Shown here piece after piece: positions 1 to 11,874 of a stretch of DNA of 64,000 nucleotides. The notes beneath the pieces were generated by a model that did no database searches, had not been told where the DNA came from, and saw only the letters and a list, made by a program, of their open reading frames with translations. The DNA is from Sisyra terminalis (lineage: Eukaryota > Arthropoda > Insecta > Neuroptera > Sisyridae), in contig OY292279.1 in NCBI GenBank assembly GCA_958496175.1, forward strand, positions 5,518,001-5,582,000. Reading direction: 5' to 3'. The position numbers were made by a program, and so were the translations under genes. Within the stretch, counting starts at the first letter, position 1. Each line of letters begins with the position of its first letter.

Positions 1-1187
1 ATCGGCTTGATATACAAACACATTTAATATACTTTTCGCGACCAAATTCCTCTTTGATCTGGAGATATGGGCAAAAATGTCCCCCCGCATGGCTATTTTT
101 CAAAGTTATATATCTCAAAAACTAAATAAGCTAGAGAAGTGAAACCAACGCGAGGCTGTAGATTATTTTACAGAGTATATCATATTTTTTTTTGAAATTT
201 TTAGAAAAAAAAACTGTACAAAAAAATCCAAAAACCAAATAAAATATATTTTTTTATGTGTTCCTTAATAATATCCTTAGCTAAATGAAGAAAACCAAGT
301 AATTCAGATGCCGTCAATATGTACCCAGAATTAATTGGAGACCCATAGTATTCCAGAAAAACAAAAAACAAATGAAATATTTTTTTATGTGTTCTCTGAA
401 AATGTCAATCACGAAAAAAATATATTTTATGCTTCTACATGAGCACTATAATCGATAAAAATTGCGTGAAAAAATAATTGGTGCCACACCTTGAAAAAAA
501 ATAAAATTTAATTCACGCCTAATAGTATACCTCGGTTTTATTTTTTTTCGAAGTGTTTCACCAACTTTTTTTTTGACAAAACTTCAATAAAAAATAGGCC
601 ACATATAGGAACAAAACATATATTTTTTTCATAATTGTAAGTTTAAGGAAACATAAAACAATAATTTTTTATTAGTTTTTTTTTCTTGTTTTTCTATATT
701 TACTCTTAAGATGATTACTTTCTAGATCAAAATAATTGATCCCAAAAGAAAAAAAAAACAACTAGTGTTCAATTTTTATTAAAATAAGAATAAAAAAAAA
801 ATAATCGTCACTGCTATAATTTATTACAACTGGAATACTATGGGTCTCCAAATAATTCTGGGTACATATTGACGGCATCTGAATTACTTGGTTTTCTTCA
901 TTTAGCTAAGGATATTATTGTGGAACACATAAAAAAAAATATTTTATTTGGTTTTTGGATTTTTTTGTATAATTTTTTTTTCTAAAAATTTCAAAAAAAT
1001 ATATGATATACTCTGTCAAATAACTTACAGCCTTGCGTTGGTTTCACTTCTCTAGCTTATTTAGTTTTTGAGATATATAACTTTGAAAAATAGCCATGCG
1101 GGGGGACATTTTTGCCCATATCTCAAGGTCAACGAGGAATTTGGTCGTGAAAAGTATTTCAAATTTGTTTGCATATCAAGCCGATAT
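1..1187. repeat. Long inverted-repeat (foldback) element, family A
   Basis: The first ~356 bases are repeated in inverted orientation at about 833-1187: the window begins ATCGGCTTGATAT and 1175-1187 is its reverse complement, ATATCAAGCCGAT. Arms diverge by scattered substitutions and A-run length changes. The ~475-bp centre is very AT-rich and has no coding signal. The window start may cut the element, so its true left end and target duplication cannot be judged. The short open frame at 1068-1250 lies on the arm and is a by-product. No transposase is visible. Confidence 0.85.
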
Positions 1188-1298
1188 TTTAACATAAGTT
1201 TCGACATTGGTTCCTATTTGGGGGCCAACTCGCCATGTGGATCCTGCTAGACCCTTTTTACATTATTAAATAAATGATAAAATTCAGATCTCAGCTTT

Positions 1299-2244
1299 TC
1301 TATTATTATAAAGAGGAAATATTTGATTGTTTGTTTGATTTTAATAGGCTCCGAAACTACTTGACCGATTTGAAAAATTCTTTCACTATTGGGAAGCTAC
1401 ACTATTTCCGGTGATCATAAACTATTTTAAATTTTCAAAAAAGTTAGGGATCCACACTAAAACTCCAATAATGTAACCCAAGGTCTGAAAAAATTACCAA
1501 AAAACATTCTTTTATCGGGTGCGCTGCGAAAACTATTGGTTATAGAACGAAATAATGTACAACGATTTTGCAGAACATATCATTATATACAAAAAATAGA
1601 GCAACAGCATATGTCTAACTATTATAGTTATGTCACAATAAGTGTTTTTTTCAAAAAAAATAAAATATATAAATGCCACCGTTATAAAAGCTCTATTATT
1701 AATACTTTGGGGTTAATCCTTATCAAAATAAATGACTTCATATTTAATTTTGCTTCAATACCATTATATAACTTTTTGAGTTATTCAATTTGAACATTCC
1801 ATTCGAAAGATACCACAAGTTTAAAAATGTAAATTATTTGAAAAATGTCGCATGGTCGCCGCATTTTACCTATAATTAAGACCAACTTTATCGAACTTGG
1901 CGATATTTTTTATTTATGTATAGATGCTGATTGATTAACAGATTATTTGGTCTACAGTAGGTATACCTACCGTAACTATACGCAATAGACATACTCTTTT
2001 TAGGAATTTATAAATATTTTTTGAAAATTAATTGTTTATTGCATAAAACAATTTTATTCTTTGCAACAATTTATTAAATGTGTCTTTTTAAAGTTGACAA
2101 AATAGTATTTTTAAGTATGATTATGATTTTCGTAAAAGAAATAAGAAAATTAAAAATTTTCATATACCACTACAAATGGCAAATTTGAAAAGAAAACATA
2201 ACCTACACCTACGTTACGCAGGCGAAGTTGCGGGGATCAGCTAG
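1299..2244 (+). mobile_element. Helitron-like non-autonomous element (copy 1)
   Basis: Begins TCTATTATTATAAAGAGG and ends GGGGATCAGCTAG followed by T. A second copy in opposite orientation at 35181-36125 has the same two ends, which defines the boundaries. A 5' TC, a 3' CTAG and no terminal inverted repeats are Helitron features. The stretch before the 3' end (ACGCAGGCGAAGTTGCGG) resembles the weak terminal hairpin of such elements. There are no coding domains, so it would depend on a helper. The Helitron assignment is inferred from ends only. Confidence 0.6.
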
Positions 2245-2249
2245 TATTA

Positions 2250-2485
2250 AATAAGAAGACAATTCAGGTTGTTTAAGATGGTTTTTTTTTATTTAATATT
2301 CTTTAATATTCAAATTAGCCACGTTTCGTTACGTATCGAAACTTCTTCAGGCTCTTGAATCACAAACAATATAATAGTTTTAATTTAAATTCAATAAATA
2401 AAAAATAACATAGCTAATTTATAAAGCAAATATTAAATAAAAAAAACCGATCTTAAACAACCTGAATTGTCTTCTTAATTAATAA
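2250..2485 (-). mobile_element. Penelope-like terminal repeat pair with hammerhead-like core
   Basis: Inverted arms (AGAAGACAATTCAGGTTG at ~2257 and CAACCTGAATTGTCTTCT at ~2460) flank an AT-rich centre. On the minus strand, 2350-2323 reads CTGAAGA, then A, a 6-bp stem with one U-U mismatch (GTTTCG/CGTAAC), then GAAAC. This is the arrangement found in Penelope-like element terminal repeats, which are known to carry hammerhead motifs. No reverse transcriptase remains here. It directly abuts the Helitron-like element ending at 2244. Confidence 0.5.
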
Positions 2486-2489
2486 ATAC

Positions 2490-4310
2490 TAAGGTCATAT
2501 GGATGAGGGAATAATGGATTAATTAAAATTAGATCAAACACTAATTAGTAATCTGTAGAAAAAAATATCATTTTGGTAAGATATGTAGGTATACACATAA
2601 ATGCCGTTGGAATAACTAATTAAACTTTTTCTTAATGACTCTCGCCTATAATTATAAAAGACTTAAACTTGAATGTTTTTAAAAGAAAGTTACTTGATGG
2701 TAAAAAAAACCGGATGAAATTACGGCCAAATTTTATAAATTCATAACTTTAAATTAAGTCCGGAATTTTAGACTTCAGATAACTTTAAGATTGTGCAATC
2801 TCTTGTAGAATTCTGGAATTGAAAGCTTTTAGATATTGCCTCACAAAAATACCAATTTTTTCGAGGATAAATTTGGAAAACCACAATTGATTGATATCGG
2901 GAGTAGTTTATTGTTTATTTTAAACGTTATAAGATTTAACATACTTTCATTTCCAAATTATTGACTAAATTTAATGGTTTTTCACTTCGTAGTATCCCTA
3001 AATATTTAATACGGTAATTCATATGCTTATGTTTACTTTGATGAAATTATCCAGACCCGAAAATGGTTTTCGTAAAATTTGTTTTTAATTATAATGTTTG
3101 TAAAACATTACAAAGTTTTCCATAATTAATTAAGAGACCAACAAAATGCATTGCTATAGCATCACATACAAATGAAGTACTTTTTGTAAATTCGTTTGAG
3201 GTAAAATCAAACTCATGTTGGACATTTTTGAAATTCTTTTTGTAACTTTATTATTTTGCTATCTGTTCTTTTGATATTAGTCTTTAATTAACATATACAC
3301 CTAAAATTAGTTTACTAATTATTGTCTAGGACTCTAGGGGCTGAAAATAACTGTAAAAAAGATGAAATTTTAAGGGTCTCTAATCATTGAAATGGTAAAT
3401 GCTAAAATTATTTTAAAAAATAAATATTTTAGATAAATCATCAATAAAAATAAGCTTCCCGAACCAAAGAAATTTTAGCAAAAATCTTATAACTTTTTGT
3501 TAAAGAACGAAATTATTACAGGATAGTGATTTTTTTTTGTATAATTGTAGAATTTTTTAATCAATTAATAAATTTCGGTATTTGTATATCTACAGAAATG
3601 TCCTTTGAAAATTCTTTAAATTAAATTATAATCCCATAGGCAAGAAGATAATGATCCAATTTCCTTTGATCTTACTTTGCGAGAATCACTAATGGTTTAT
3701 CTTACCGCATTGATTTAAAAATGATTTATTCTCTTTGATTAAATTAAAAAAAAATATTTGGTGGTTCTTCGATATGTTTTTCCCTATATTACAGTAAAAT
3801 TTTCCGAAATATTTCCGCGTTATAAAGACAATTTGAATAAATAATAGCACTTGAATTTCATCCAAGGAAAAAGCAATAATATTCTATAATTTTTCATTAA
3901 CATTTTTTTTTTTGCGTCGAGTACATAAAGATAGTAGGATTAGTCGTATATTTGTTCATGATAAATATATTTTTTCAAATGCATTTTATGTCCCAGATGC
4001 AATGAGAGTATTTACATTTATATTTCATTATAATAAATAGGAATTGTAAAAGGAATATTAATAATTATGAATCCTTTTAATCGTAGCGGAACACTCGAAA
4101 GAGTCTCATCGTTTTTTGTGCTTTTAATACTGAATTATTCAGAGAAAAAATATTTTATCTTATAAAAATTATTACTTATGAAAAAACAGGTTTTTATAAC
4201 GATTTTATACATAAAATGAAGGTCTCATAATTAATATTTAAAATAATAATTAAATGGGTCAGAAATGTTGGTTTTTGCAAATAAAATTCGATGTTGTAAC
4301 CAGAAAAAAC
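2490..4310. other. Unannotated AT-rich intergenic stretch
   Basis: No open frame with family resemblance, no RNA gene and no clear inverted or tandem repeat was seen. It is dominated by A/T runs. Confidence 0.5.
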
Positions 4311-4319
4311 GTTAATTAG

Positions 4320-4525
4320 ATGGGATATATTTGTAGAGGAGAATCTAAATGGAGAAGAGAAAATTATTTTAATGACATACTTTCGGTGGGTTCCACTTTT
4401 GTCTAATTTTGGGTCTACAAAGCGCAATACAAAATTTTTTTTAATAAATTACAAGAAAAGTGCAGTTAATGGACATTGACTGCATGGTGAAGGATATAGA
4501 AAACATTTTAGTTCATAATAGATGC
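4320..4525 (-). repeat. Inverted stray copy of the ~475-bp tandem unit
   Basis: The block containing GGTGGGTTCCACTTTTGTC and GACTGCATGGTGAAGGATAT is the reverse complement of part of the array unit found at 5560-6740. The short minus-strand open frame at 4194-4427 lies in and next to it and is not supported as a gene. Confidence 0.65.
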
Positions 4526-5149
4526 ACAAAGAAATAGGAAGGTCCCAAGAAAAAATGAAGAAACCGAATTAAAATCGTAGATTTACAAAAATAAGAAAAA
4601 TACTTCGATGATTTAAAGAACCTTGCCATGTATAAACGCCGCCAGAAGGAAGAATTCAACCACGTGGAAAATTAAATCTGCCATCAGGGAAAGAACTGTA
4701 AAGAGTAATAGCAATTACATATTGATTTTGGGTTTCATTACTTAATATTATTTGTGAATTCCTCCCCCTTAAACCAATCCTAGCTGTTGTTCCTTAGGGT
4801 AATACATTGGATCCCATTCTTTATACCAAAAACCAATCCGATATTCCAACCCATCCTTATATAATGATAACTACCTACACAAGTAATATTACATTACTTG
4901 CCACCGATTTAAATCATTTTTAAGCTACCAATAACTAATTATTTTGTCCAGTGGTGTCCGAAATTGAAAGTAAAAATTAACAAAAATAATTAAATTAACG
5001 TCACATTTAGCTCAAAAAAAACAATGATGTCCACCACTGGGGTAGGAAAATCAAATTTTAATAAAATTCGTTGAAGAATTTAGGGTTTTACCAAAAAAGT
5101 TGTCTTTTGAAAACACACAAGATCGAAGTTTCAAAGCTTTAACAGGCGA

Positions 5150-5290
5150 TATGAATTTTTCATAAACGTGGAAATTAAATTAAATATTTACAAAACCCTG
5201 TTTAAACCTATAATATAATAACTTATGGAATAGAATTGTGGGGCGCTACTGAGCTTTCGAATATTAAACATATCTTGTTTTTTCCATGAA
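5150..5290 (+). pseudogene. Jockey-type LINE fragment (ORF2 C-terminal region)
   Basis: Translating the plus strand gives a short, interrupted match to the Jockey-clade post-RT region: a YKTL-like segment, then TYGIELWGATELSNI, the 'YG-x-x-LWG' signature that follows the reverse transcriptase in Jockey elements. A small insertion breaks the frame just before TYGIELWG. No upstream RT core or 3' tail was recognised. It lies immediately before the ~475-bp array. Confidence 0.65.
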
Positions 5291-5379
5291 AAATCTTGCG
5301 AAAAACCTTTAAATTCTTTTTTAATACCGAAATGTATAAATTTTTTGTTCTTCATCATAATTTTCTCCAAAAATTCTGT

Positions 5380-6760
5380 CCCTTAAAGCAATCATTTACA
5401 AGAAATGGATCCAACGTTATTTCGTTCGAGTAATGGAGAACCTAGTTCGTCGTTTTTCTTCGATTGATGATTTGAAATTGCCTTTTCACTAACTATACAT
5501 TTTCCAAGAACCCTACTTAAGTTTAACAGGATTGTTAATCCAGTAACTTCTTCGACTAAGCGTCTTCAAACTTTACAAGTATACTATTGCATTTTTGGCC
5601 ACTGGTATCAAAGAAACCACTTTTAAAACACAAAAAGCAAAAATTCACATGTTTTAATTGATGGAAAGTATTTGCTATATCCTTCACCATGCAGTCAATA
5701 TTCATTAGCTGGACTTTTTTACATAGTTTACTCAAAAATCTTTTTGAAAATTGCGCTTTATAGGCACAAAATTTGACAAAGGTGGAACCCATCGAAAGTA
5801 TGTCATTAAAACCATTTTCTGTTCTCCATCTAGATTTAATCTAAGAACTTCCTCCATTTTTGCCTTTGAAGCAATTGTTTACAAGAAATGGATTCAACAT
5901 TTTTAGGCTTAAGATAATGAGAAACCCCAGACCCCGGGTTTTCCATCAGAAATGGTCGGGAACTGCTTTTCACATACTTTAAAGTTTTCCAAGATTTCTT
6001 CTTAAGTTTGACATGAATCTTGATCCAATAACTCCTTCAACTCAGCATCCTTTACTAGCATAGTATCGCATTTTTGGCCACTGGTATCTTATTTAGTTAT
6101 TTTAAAACGCCAGAATTAAAATTCACATATTTCAATTGATAAAAAATATTTTCTATATCCTTCACCATGCAGTTCATCAGTTGCAATTTTCTTGAAATTT
6201 ACTCAAAAATCTTTTTGCAAATTACGCTTTTAGGTACATAATTTGACAAAAGTGGAACCCATCGAAAGTATGTCATTGAAACCATTTTCTGTTATCCATC
6301 AAGATTTTATCTTAGAACATCCTCCATTTTTGGCTTTGAAGCAATTGTTTACAAGAAATGGATTCAACATTTTTAGACTTAAGATAATGGGAAACCCCAG
6401 GTCCCTGTTTTTTCATCAGAGATGGTTGGGAACTACTTTTTCACTTACTTTAAGTTTTCCAAGAATTCTTCTTAAGTTTGACATAATCTTGATCCAATAA
6501 CTCCTTCAACTTAGCATCCACAAACTTTACTAGCATACTATCACATTTTTGGCCACTGGTATCATATTTACCTCTTTTAAAACTCCAGAATTAAAATTCA
6601 TATATTTCAATTGATAAAAAATGTTTCCTATATCCTTCACCATGCAGCCAATTAGCTGCACTTTTATGGAAATTTAATCAAAGAAGTAGTATTTTTCGCA
6701 AATTACGTTTTGAAGGCTCAAAAGTTGACATTTGTGGAACCCAAATAAAGTTTCTTGTTA
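5380..6760. repeat. Tandem array, ~475-bp unit, nearly three copies
   Basis: The landmark ACAAGAAATGGATTCAAC recurs at about 5398, 5881 and 6351 (spacings 483 and 470). Other landmarks recur in step: TTTTTGGCCACTGGTATC, TATATCCTTCACCATGCAG, and GTGGAACCCATCGAAAGTAT (a diverged form in the last copy). Copies differ by substitutions and small indels. Minus-strand translation of one unit is open for 78 codons (5556-5792) but other copies are interrupted, so coding is not supported. An inverted fragment lies at 4320-4525. Confidence 0.8.
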
Positions 6761-6764
6761 AAAC

Positions 6765-7330
6765 TTCAACGAATTGGCAGATAATGGTTTCTGAAAGAAG
6801 AAAATATTTCTTTGCCTTAAATAAAGATAGCAATTAAACCCTTAACAATTAAACTATAGTTCAGCCATTTTTTGTAATCTTTCGAAACATAATTGTATAC
6901 CTAATATTAAAACTAATATTTTGGATGATATATTCTTTAAATTGAAACCGATTTCACTTGAGCTTTTTAAACTTAACTTTTTATAACTACTTTTTTATAA
7001 ATTCTAGATTATTTTTTCAAATAAAAAGTTTGGAATTTAACCATTTTTTCAACTAAAATAACTTTACTGAGTTATTTTAGTCTCTATCGGTTTTAATTGA
7101 ATAAATTGTTAATTAGATAATGAAGTTTAACTTCAATGTCCCTTTTAAATATTTTAATGGACAGTGAAAAGTTTCTCTATAGTCCAAGAATATTAAAATA
7201 GTTAATGTGGGTGTTAAAGGACATGATTAAATTTGATAATTAACTTTAGAAATTTATTAAAAATTATGTTTAAAAATAGAACGTTGAATAAAGCAAGTTC
7301 TATAAATTATGAAAAATTGGAATCATTTTT
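6765..7330. other. Unannotated AT-rich intergenic stretch
   Basis: No gene, RNA or repeat relation was recognised between the tandem array and the foldback element that follows. Confidence 0.5.
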
Positions 7331-7339
7331 GGAAGATGT

Positions 7340-8635
7340 AATTAGGGTCAGTCCAAATAAAGTGGTCCAAAAATAAATGAAATGGTTTTTAAAAAACCAT
7401 TAAAAAAAAAAAAATTATGTGTTCTATCACCCCAACTTGTTGGTAGTTCAAATTCATCATTATTTTAATTTTATTGTTTTTAGTTTTCCAGTGGTGGCCA
7501 TATTAGTTTTACTAGACGCAGACATTTTCGCACTTTTAAGGGTTTGCGGAAACTTGATTATCTCAGGCCCTATTTGTCCTATCAAGATGAAACTAAAAGC
7601 AGTGGGTTTATAAAAATATAAACTATAAGGTTGTAACAATATGTTTTCACCTAAATGTAATTCTAAGGGGTGAAATTTCAGCCTAAATTTTAGCTCTCAT
7701 TTGTAAAAACTCCAATTTTCACGGAAAGATTGTGAAGAAAGGGAAAAAGTCTACACGTTAAATTTTTTTTTACAAACAATTAGGTAATAGATGTATTCAA
7801 AAACAAAATTTGAAGTCTGAGACTTTAAGTCGTCTTAAAATAAAAAATAAAATTTGGAAATTTACAAAATTTGCAATTTTCTGAGTAGGGGACTTAAATA
7901 TCTCTGGTAGGGGACCAGATAAAAATCTGAAATATCGCCCCATTATAGTACTGTATGATAGTATTATGCACCTAAAATTTGGAGTTCGAAATTTGTCTAG
8001 GAGCAGAGGTATTGCAAGCACAAAATTTCAAGATAATGCATACTTCAGTAGGACTATAATGTATTTAACCATTTAATATGTGACATATACTTAGCATAAA
8101 AGGCATTTTACACAAAACAACATATACTCTGGGCTAACTGTTATTCATATCTTAAATTTAAAACATATACTTCTTCCTGAAAGCTAATAATGTATGTACT
8201 TTGTATGTCCTAATAATTGCTTGTAAAAAATTTTTTAACGTGTAGACTCTTTCCCTTTCTTCACAATCTTTCCGTGAAAATTAGAGTTTTTACAAATTTG
8301 AGCTAAAAATTTAGGCTGAAATTTCACCCCTTAGAAATACATTATGGTGAAAATGTCTTGAAACAACCTTAAAGCTTATATTTTCATGAATCCACTACAT
8401 TTAGTTTCATTTTGATAGGACAAATAGGGCCTGAGATAATCAAGTTTCCGCAAACCCTTAAAAGTGCGAAAATGTCTGCGCCTAGTAAAACTAATACGAC
8501 CACCACTGGAAAACTAAAAACAATAAAATTAAAATAATGATGAATTTGAACTACCAACAAGTTGCGGTGACAGCAAAAAAAAAATCAGAAAAAAAAATAG
8601 TCAAGCGACCATTGCTGGACCGACTGAATTAGACC
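7340..8635. repeat. Long inverted-repeat (foldback) element, family B
   Basis: Arms of about 365 bp at ~7425-7790 and ~8215-8575 are near-perfect inverted copies; for example AACTTGTTGGTAGTTCAAAT on the left is answered by ATTTGAACTACCAACAAGTT on the right. The ~425-bp spacer is unique. Outer ends are less exact (GGTCAGTCC left, GGACCGACTG right). Open frames at 7419-7613 (+) and 7797-8021 (-) are products of the arm and spacer. No transposase is present. Confidence 0.85.
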
Positions 8636-8639
8636 CATT

Positions 8640-10060
8640 AATATTTGTAGCTAAATTTTATACATTTTTTCCAATTTTCTTACATATTTGTTTGAAAAGT
8701 TTATGAATTTTGAATTATTCTTAGTTGTTTAAAATATATGCAATTTCATTGCATAGAAAATGTTATTACATTTTATACCTTATGTTAATCAAATATATGC
8801 TCTATTACAAGCGCATTAATTTGGTCTATTCAGCATATGCAAGTGGCCATGCACTTGCAAATAAAATGCAAATATTATATGCGCAATTTCCTTCACGGTC
8901 TATTCAAATATTATTAAAGTACTTATTGTTATTTTAAATTGAATCTTTCGCCATCTAATTGGAGAGTTATTAAACGAAAAAAATATGAAGGAAAAATATT
9001 GTTGTGTTTTTTTATTCAAAGTACCACTGCGTATACGAAATTAAATGCAATCACCATTTATCAAAGAAACGTCAAATTAAATTTTGGTGAAAGATAAAAA
9101 AAAAAAATCGAAAACTAATTACAACGAATCAAATTCATAAGGTTTTTCTTTGAAGTTTGCGCGTTTCGGATGATATCCTTGAAATTTTAAAATGTATTCT
9201 TTTTTTAAGGAAAACACTTAATGAATTGAATTAATGTTGTATCGATATAAAGTATTTTGTTTGGAGGTAAACGAAAGAATAAAGCGAAAATATAAGTTTG
9301 AACGAATTTTCTCGTCTTAAGAAGCACGTCGGGCTTTCGATTTAATTAACCGAGATTTTTAATTATTTTTACGTTTGAGAGGAAATTATTTTATTGGGGA
9401 AATTTGTTTTGCCAAACAATGATTAATTTAATTTTTAAGTGAACTATTTGTTTGAGTCTGTATGAAAAACTTTAAAAAAATAATTTGTTAATAATACAAT
9501 TAATGATACATCTTGTATATTTGCTAATTAATAATTCAACCCCTAAAAAATTCCATTAAAATACAATCTTATGTACTTGAAAGAAGATGTTAAAAATAAT
9601 TGATTTGAAATGCTGTTAATAATTAAATTTTTCATGCGATAAATTAATTAACGACTAAACGAAATGTAAGGAACTAAGTAATTCATGGAAAAAAAATCGG
9701 ATGAAACTTCCTCATTATTTAAAGATATAATTGGATTAACGAGTGAAGTGTTGTTGAATATTTTCATGGTACTAATTGCAATTTAATTATGTAAAAATTA
9801 TATCAACCATATTTCGAGCAGTGAATCGATGAGATGAGATAATAAAAAAATTAATTTAATGGTATGGGATTTTAAATTTTAATATTTTACATCTGATAAT
9901 TTCAATCACGTGAGGCCATCTTTCATCAAACGGACGAAACTTATTTGTGCAACAATTAAATTTAACGTATGTTCATTCTTTCTATGAATAGTATTTAGTT
10001 TTTCCACAACTGATTAATTATTTGATTGGTAAGGGAACACTAGAGAAAACATTTGTTCTA
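8640..10060. other. Unannotated AT-rich intergenic stretch
   Basis: No recognisable gene or repeat. A 70-codon open frame at 8725-8937 has no family signature and AT-driven composition. Confidence 0.5.
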
Positions 10061-10524
10061 CAAATATCTATACTAATATATAAAATTCTTACGTCTGTCT
10101 GTACATTTCGATTTTGAATCCACTTTTAGGGTAAATATTTGTTTCAAGAGGCCCTTATTCCAAATTTAACATTTTTAAAATTTTTGTCTGTCTGTCTATC
10201 TGTGTGTCCCGATTTAACTAAAGAACAGAACAACCGAATTTAATAAAATTTGGTATTATGATACAACACAATTTTCCACAGACTATAGGCTACTTGTCAT
10301 TCCAAAAAAATAATAAGGGAAGGTATTCCGTAGGGATGAAAACAGAAATTTTTACACTAGATAGGTGAGTTATATATCATTGGAAAGGTAATTTAAAGTT
10401 AGAAAATAATCTGTAAAAACATTTTTAGTTGAACTGAAAAGAAGCACAGTAAATTCAATTTAAAGTTTAAAAAATTGCCTCTTTGAAATATAAACCTTTA
10501 TATAAATAAAACACATAGTTGATG

Positions 10525-10602
10525 TTAATAGCGTAATGGCTTACGTATCTGACATTCTAATCCTCCTAATTATAAAGACGTGGGTTCGAATCTTACGGTA
10601 AA
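10525..10602 (+). ncRNA. tRNA-Arg(UCU)-like / SINE-head segment
   Basis: The sequence has an A-box-like TAGCGTAATGG, a TCTGACATTCTAATC block resembling the anticodon arm of tRNA-Arg with UCU anticodon, and a B-box with T-arm, GTGGGTTCGAATCTTAC. The acceptor stem is not intact and the middle carries extra bases, so it is a tRNA-derived pol III promoter relic rather than a working tRNA. Related copies lie inverted at about 11275 (A-box side only) and about 45480-45560. It sits inside the Helitron-like element. Confidence 0.45.
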
Positions 10603-10673
10603 CTTTTTTTTTACAAATTTGTTATAAATAGACCCTTAGAGTTGCCTAATATTGAAATATTAATAAAAAAAAG

Positions 10674-10712
10674 TAATAGTAGAAGTAGTAGTAATAATAA
10701 TAATAGTAATAA
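10674..10712. repeat. Trinucleotide-rich simple repeat
   Basis: Imperfect TAG/TAA run (AGTAGTAGTAATAATAATAA). It sits inside the Helitron-like element. Confidence 0.85.
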
Positions 10713-11874
10713 AACTTAAAAAAAATACGTTTTTAAAACTGTGCATACATAAAATCCTGAATTTATATATCCCATCTGACTGATGAAATTTTAATATTCG
10801 ATGTATTCCTTTTAAGAAGTGGACATCTGATAAGAATTTTTTTTTTGACAATTCCTACCCTAAAAGAGTAAAAGGGGTGACTAAGTTTGTATGAGAAAAT
10901 GTAGAGTTAATCAACAATCGAAATTTTGAATTTAATAAGTATAACTAATAAATAAATAATTAATTAATAATAAGTTTCTGTTTTTGTTTATATCATTTTA
11001 ATAACAAAGTTTGAAATATCGTTGTTCCACTAAGTTAGTATGAAAGTTTATGTAGTACTAATTTAAAAAAGCGGTTTTTAATTTTTGTTTGTTTTTCAGA
11101 AATCAGACTTTTTAAAATCTAATTTTTATCAAACAATGATTGTGACCTGGAGTAATTATTTAACATTAAGGGAGCAATTTTTTGTCATATATTTCATTAT
11201 CAATCAAAGTATAAAATCTTCCAAACTAACTTTTCTTTGGTATTTAGAAAAATTTGAATAGGAGGATAAAAATGTTAGATACGTAAGCCATTATGCTTTT
11301 AACATCAACTATTTGTTTTATGTATATAAAGGTTTATATTTCAAAGAGGCAATTTTTTAAACTTTATATTGCATTTACTGTGCTTTTTATTAGTTCAATT
11401 AAAAATATTTTTACAGATTATTTTCTAACTTTAAATTACCTTACCAATGATATATAACTTACCTGTCTAGTGTAAAAATTTTTGTTTTCATCCCTAGGGA
11501 ATAATTTCCTTTATTATTTTTTTGGAATGACAAGTAGCCTATAGTCTGTGGGATATTATGTTGTATCTTAATACCGAATTTCATTTAATTCGGTTGTTCC
11601 GCTCTTTAGTTAAATCGGGACACACAGACAGACAGACAGACAGAGAGACAAAAATTTTAAAAAAATTTGAAAAATTTGAAAATCAATTATAACAGTTTAT
11701 TAAATGTGTATTTTTAAAGTTGACAAAATAGTGTTTTTAAGTATTTTTATATTATTCATAAAAGAAATAAGAAAAATAAAAATTTTCATATACCAATACA
11801 ACTAGCAAATCTGAAAAGAAAATATAATTTACCTCTACGTTACGCTGACGAAGTCTCGGGGATCATCTAGTTTT

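Larger units (their letters stand above)
10067..11870 (+). mobile_element. Helitron-like element with internal inverted repeat and tRNA-Arg-like segment
   Basis: It is flanked as A|TCTATACTAATATATAAAA ... GGGGATCATCTAG|T, matching Helitron insertion between A and T. Its 3' end (ACGTTACGCTGACGAAGT, then CTAG) is shared with the elements at 1299 and 35181, while its 5' end differs. Inside, about 10250-10560 is repeated inverted at about 11270-11600 (for example GACTATAGGCTACTTGTCAT). It carries GACAGACAGACAGACAGAGAGA at 11621 and a tRNA-like segment near 10525-10600. There are no coding domains. Confidence 0.6.

Noticed and set aside
10525..10602. A functional tRNA-Arg gene
   Set aside because: The acceptor stem does not pair, the anticodon arm has extra bases, and the sequence is repeated inside transposons.
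11615..11650. GACA repeat as a CRISPR-like or regulatory array
   Set aside because: It is a simple microsatellite inside a Helitron-like element; similar short runs occur in the related copy at 45880.
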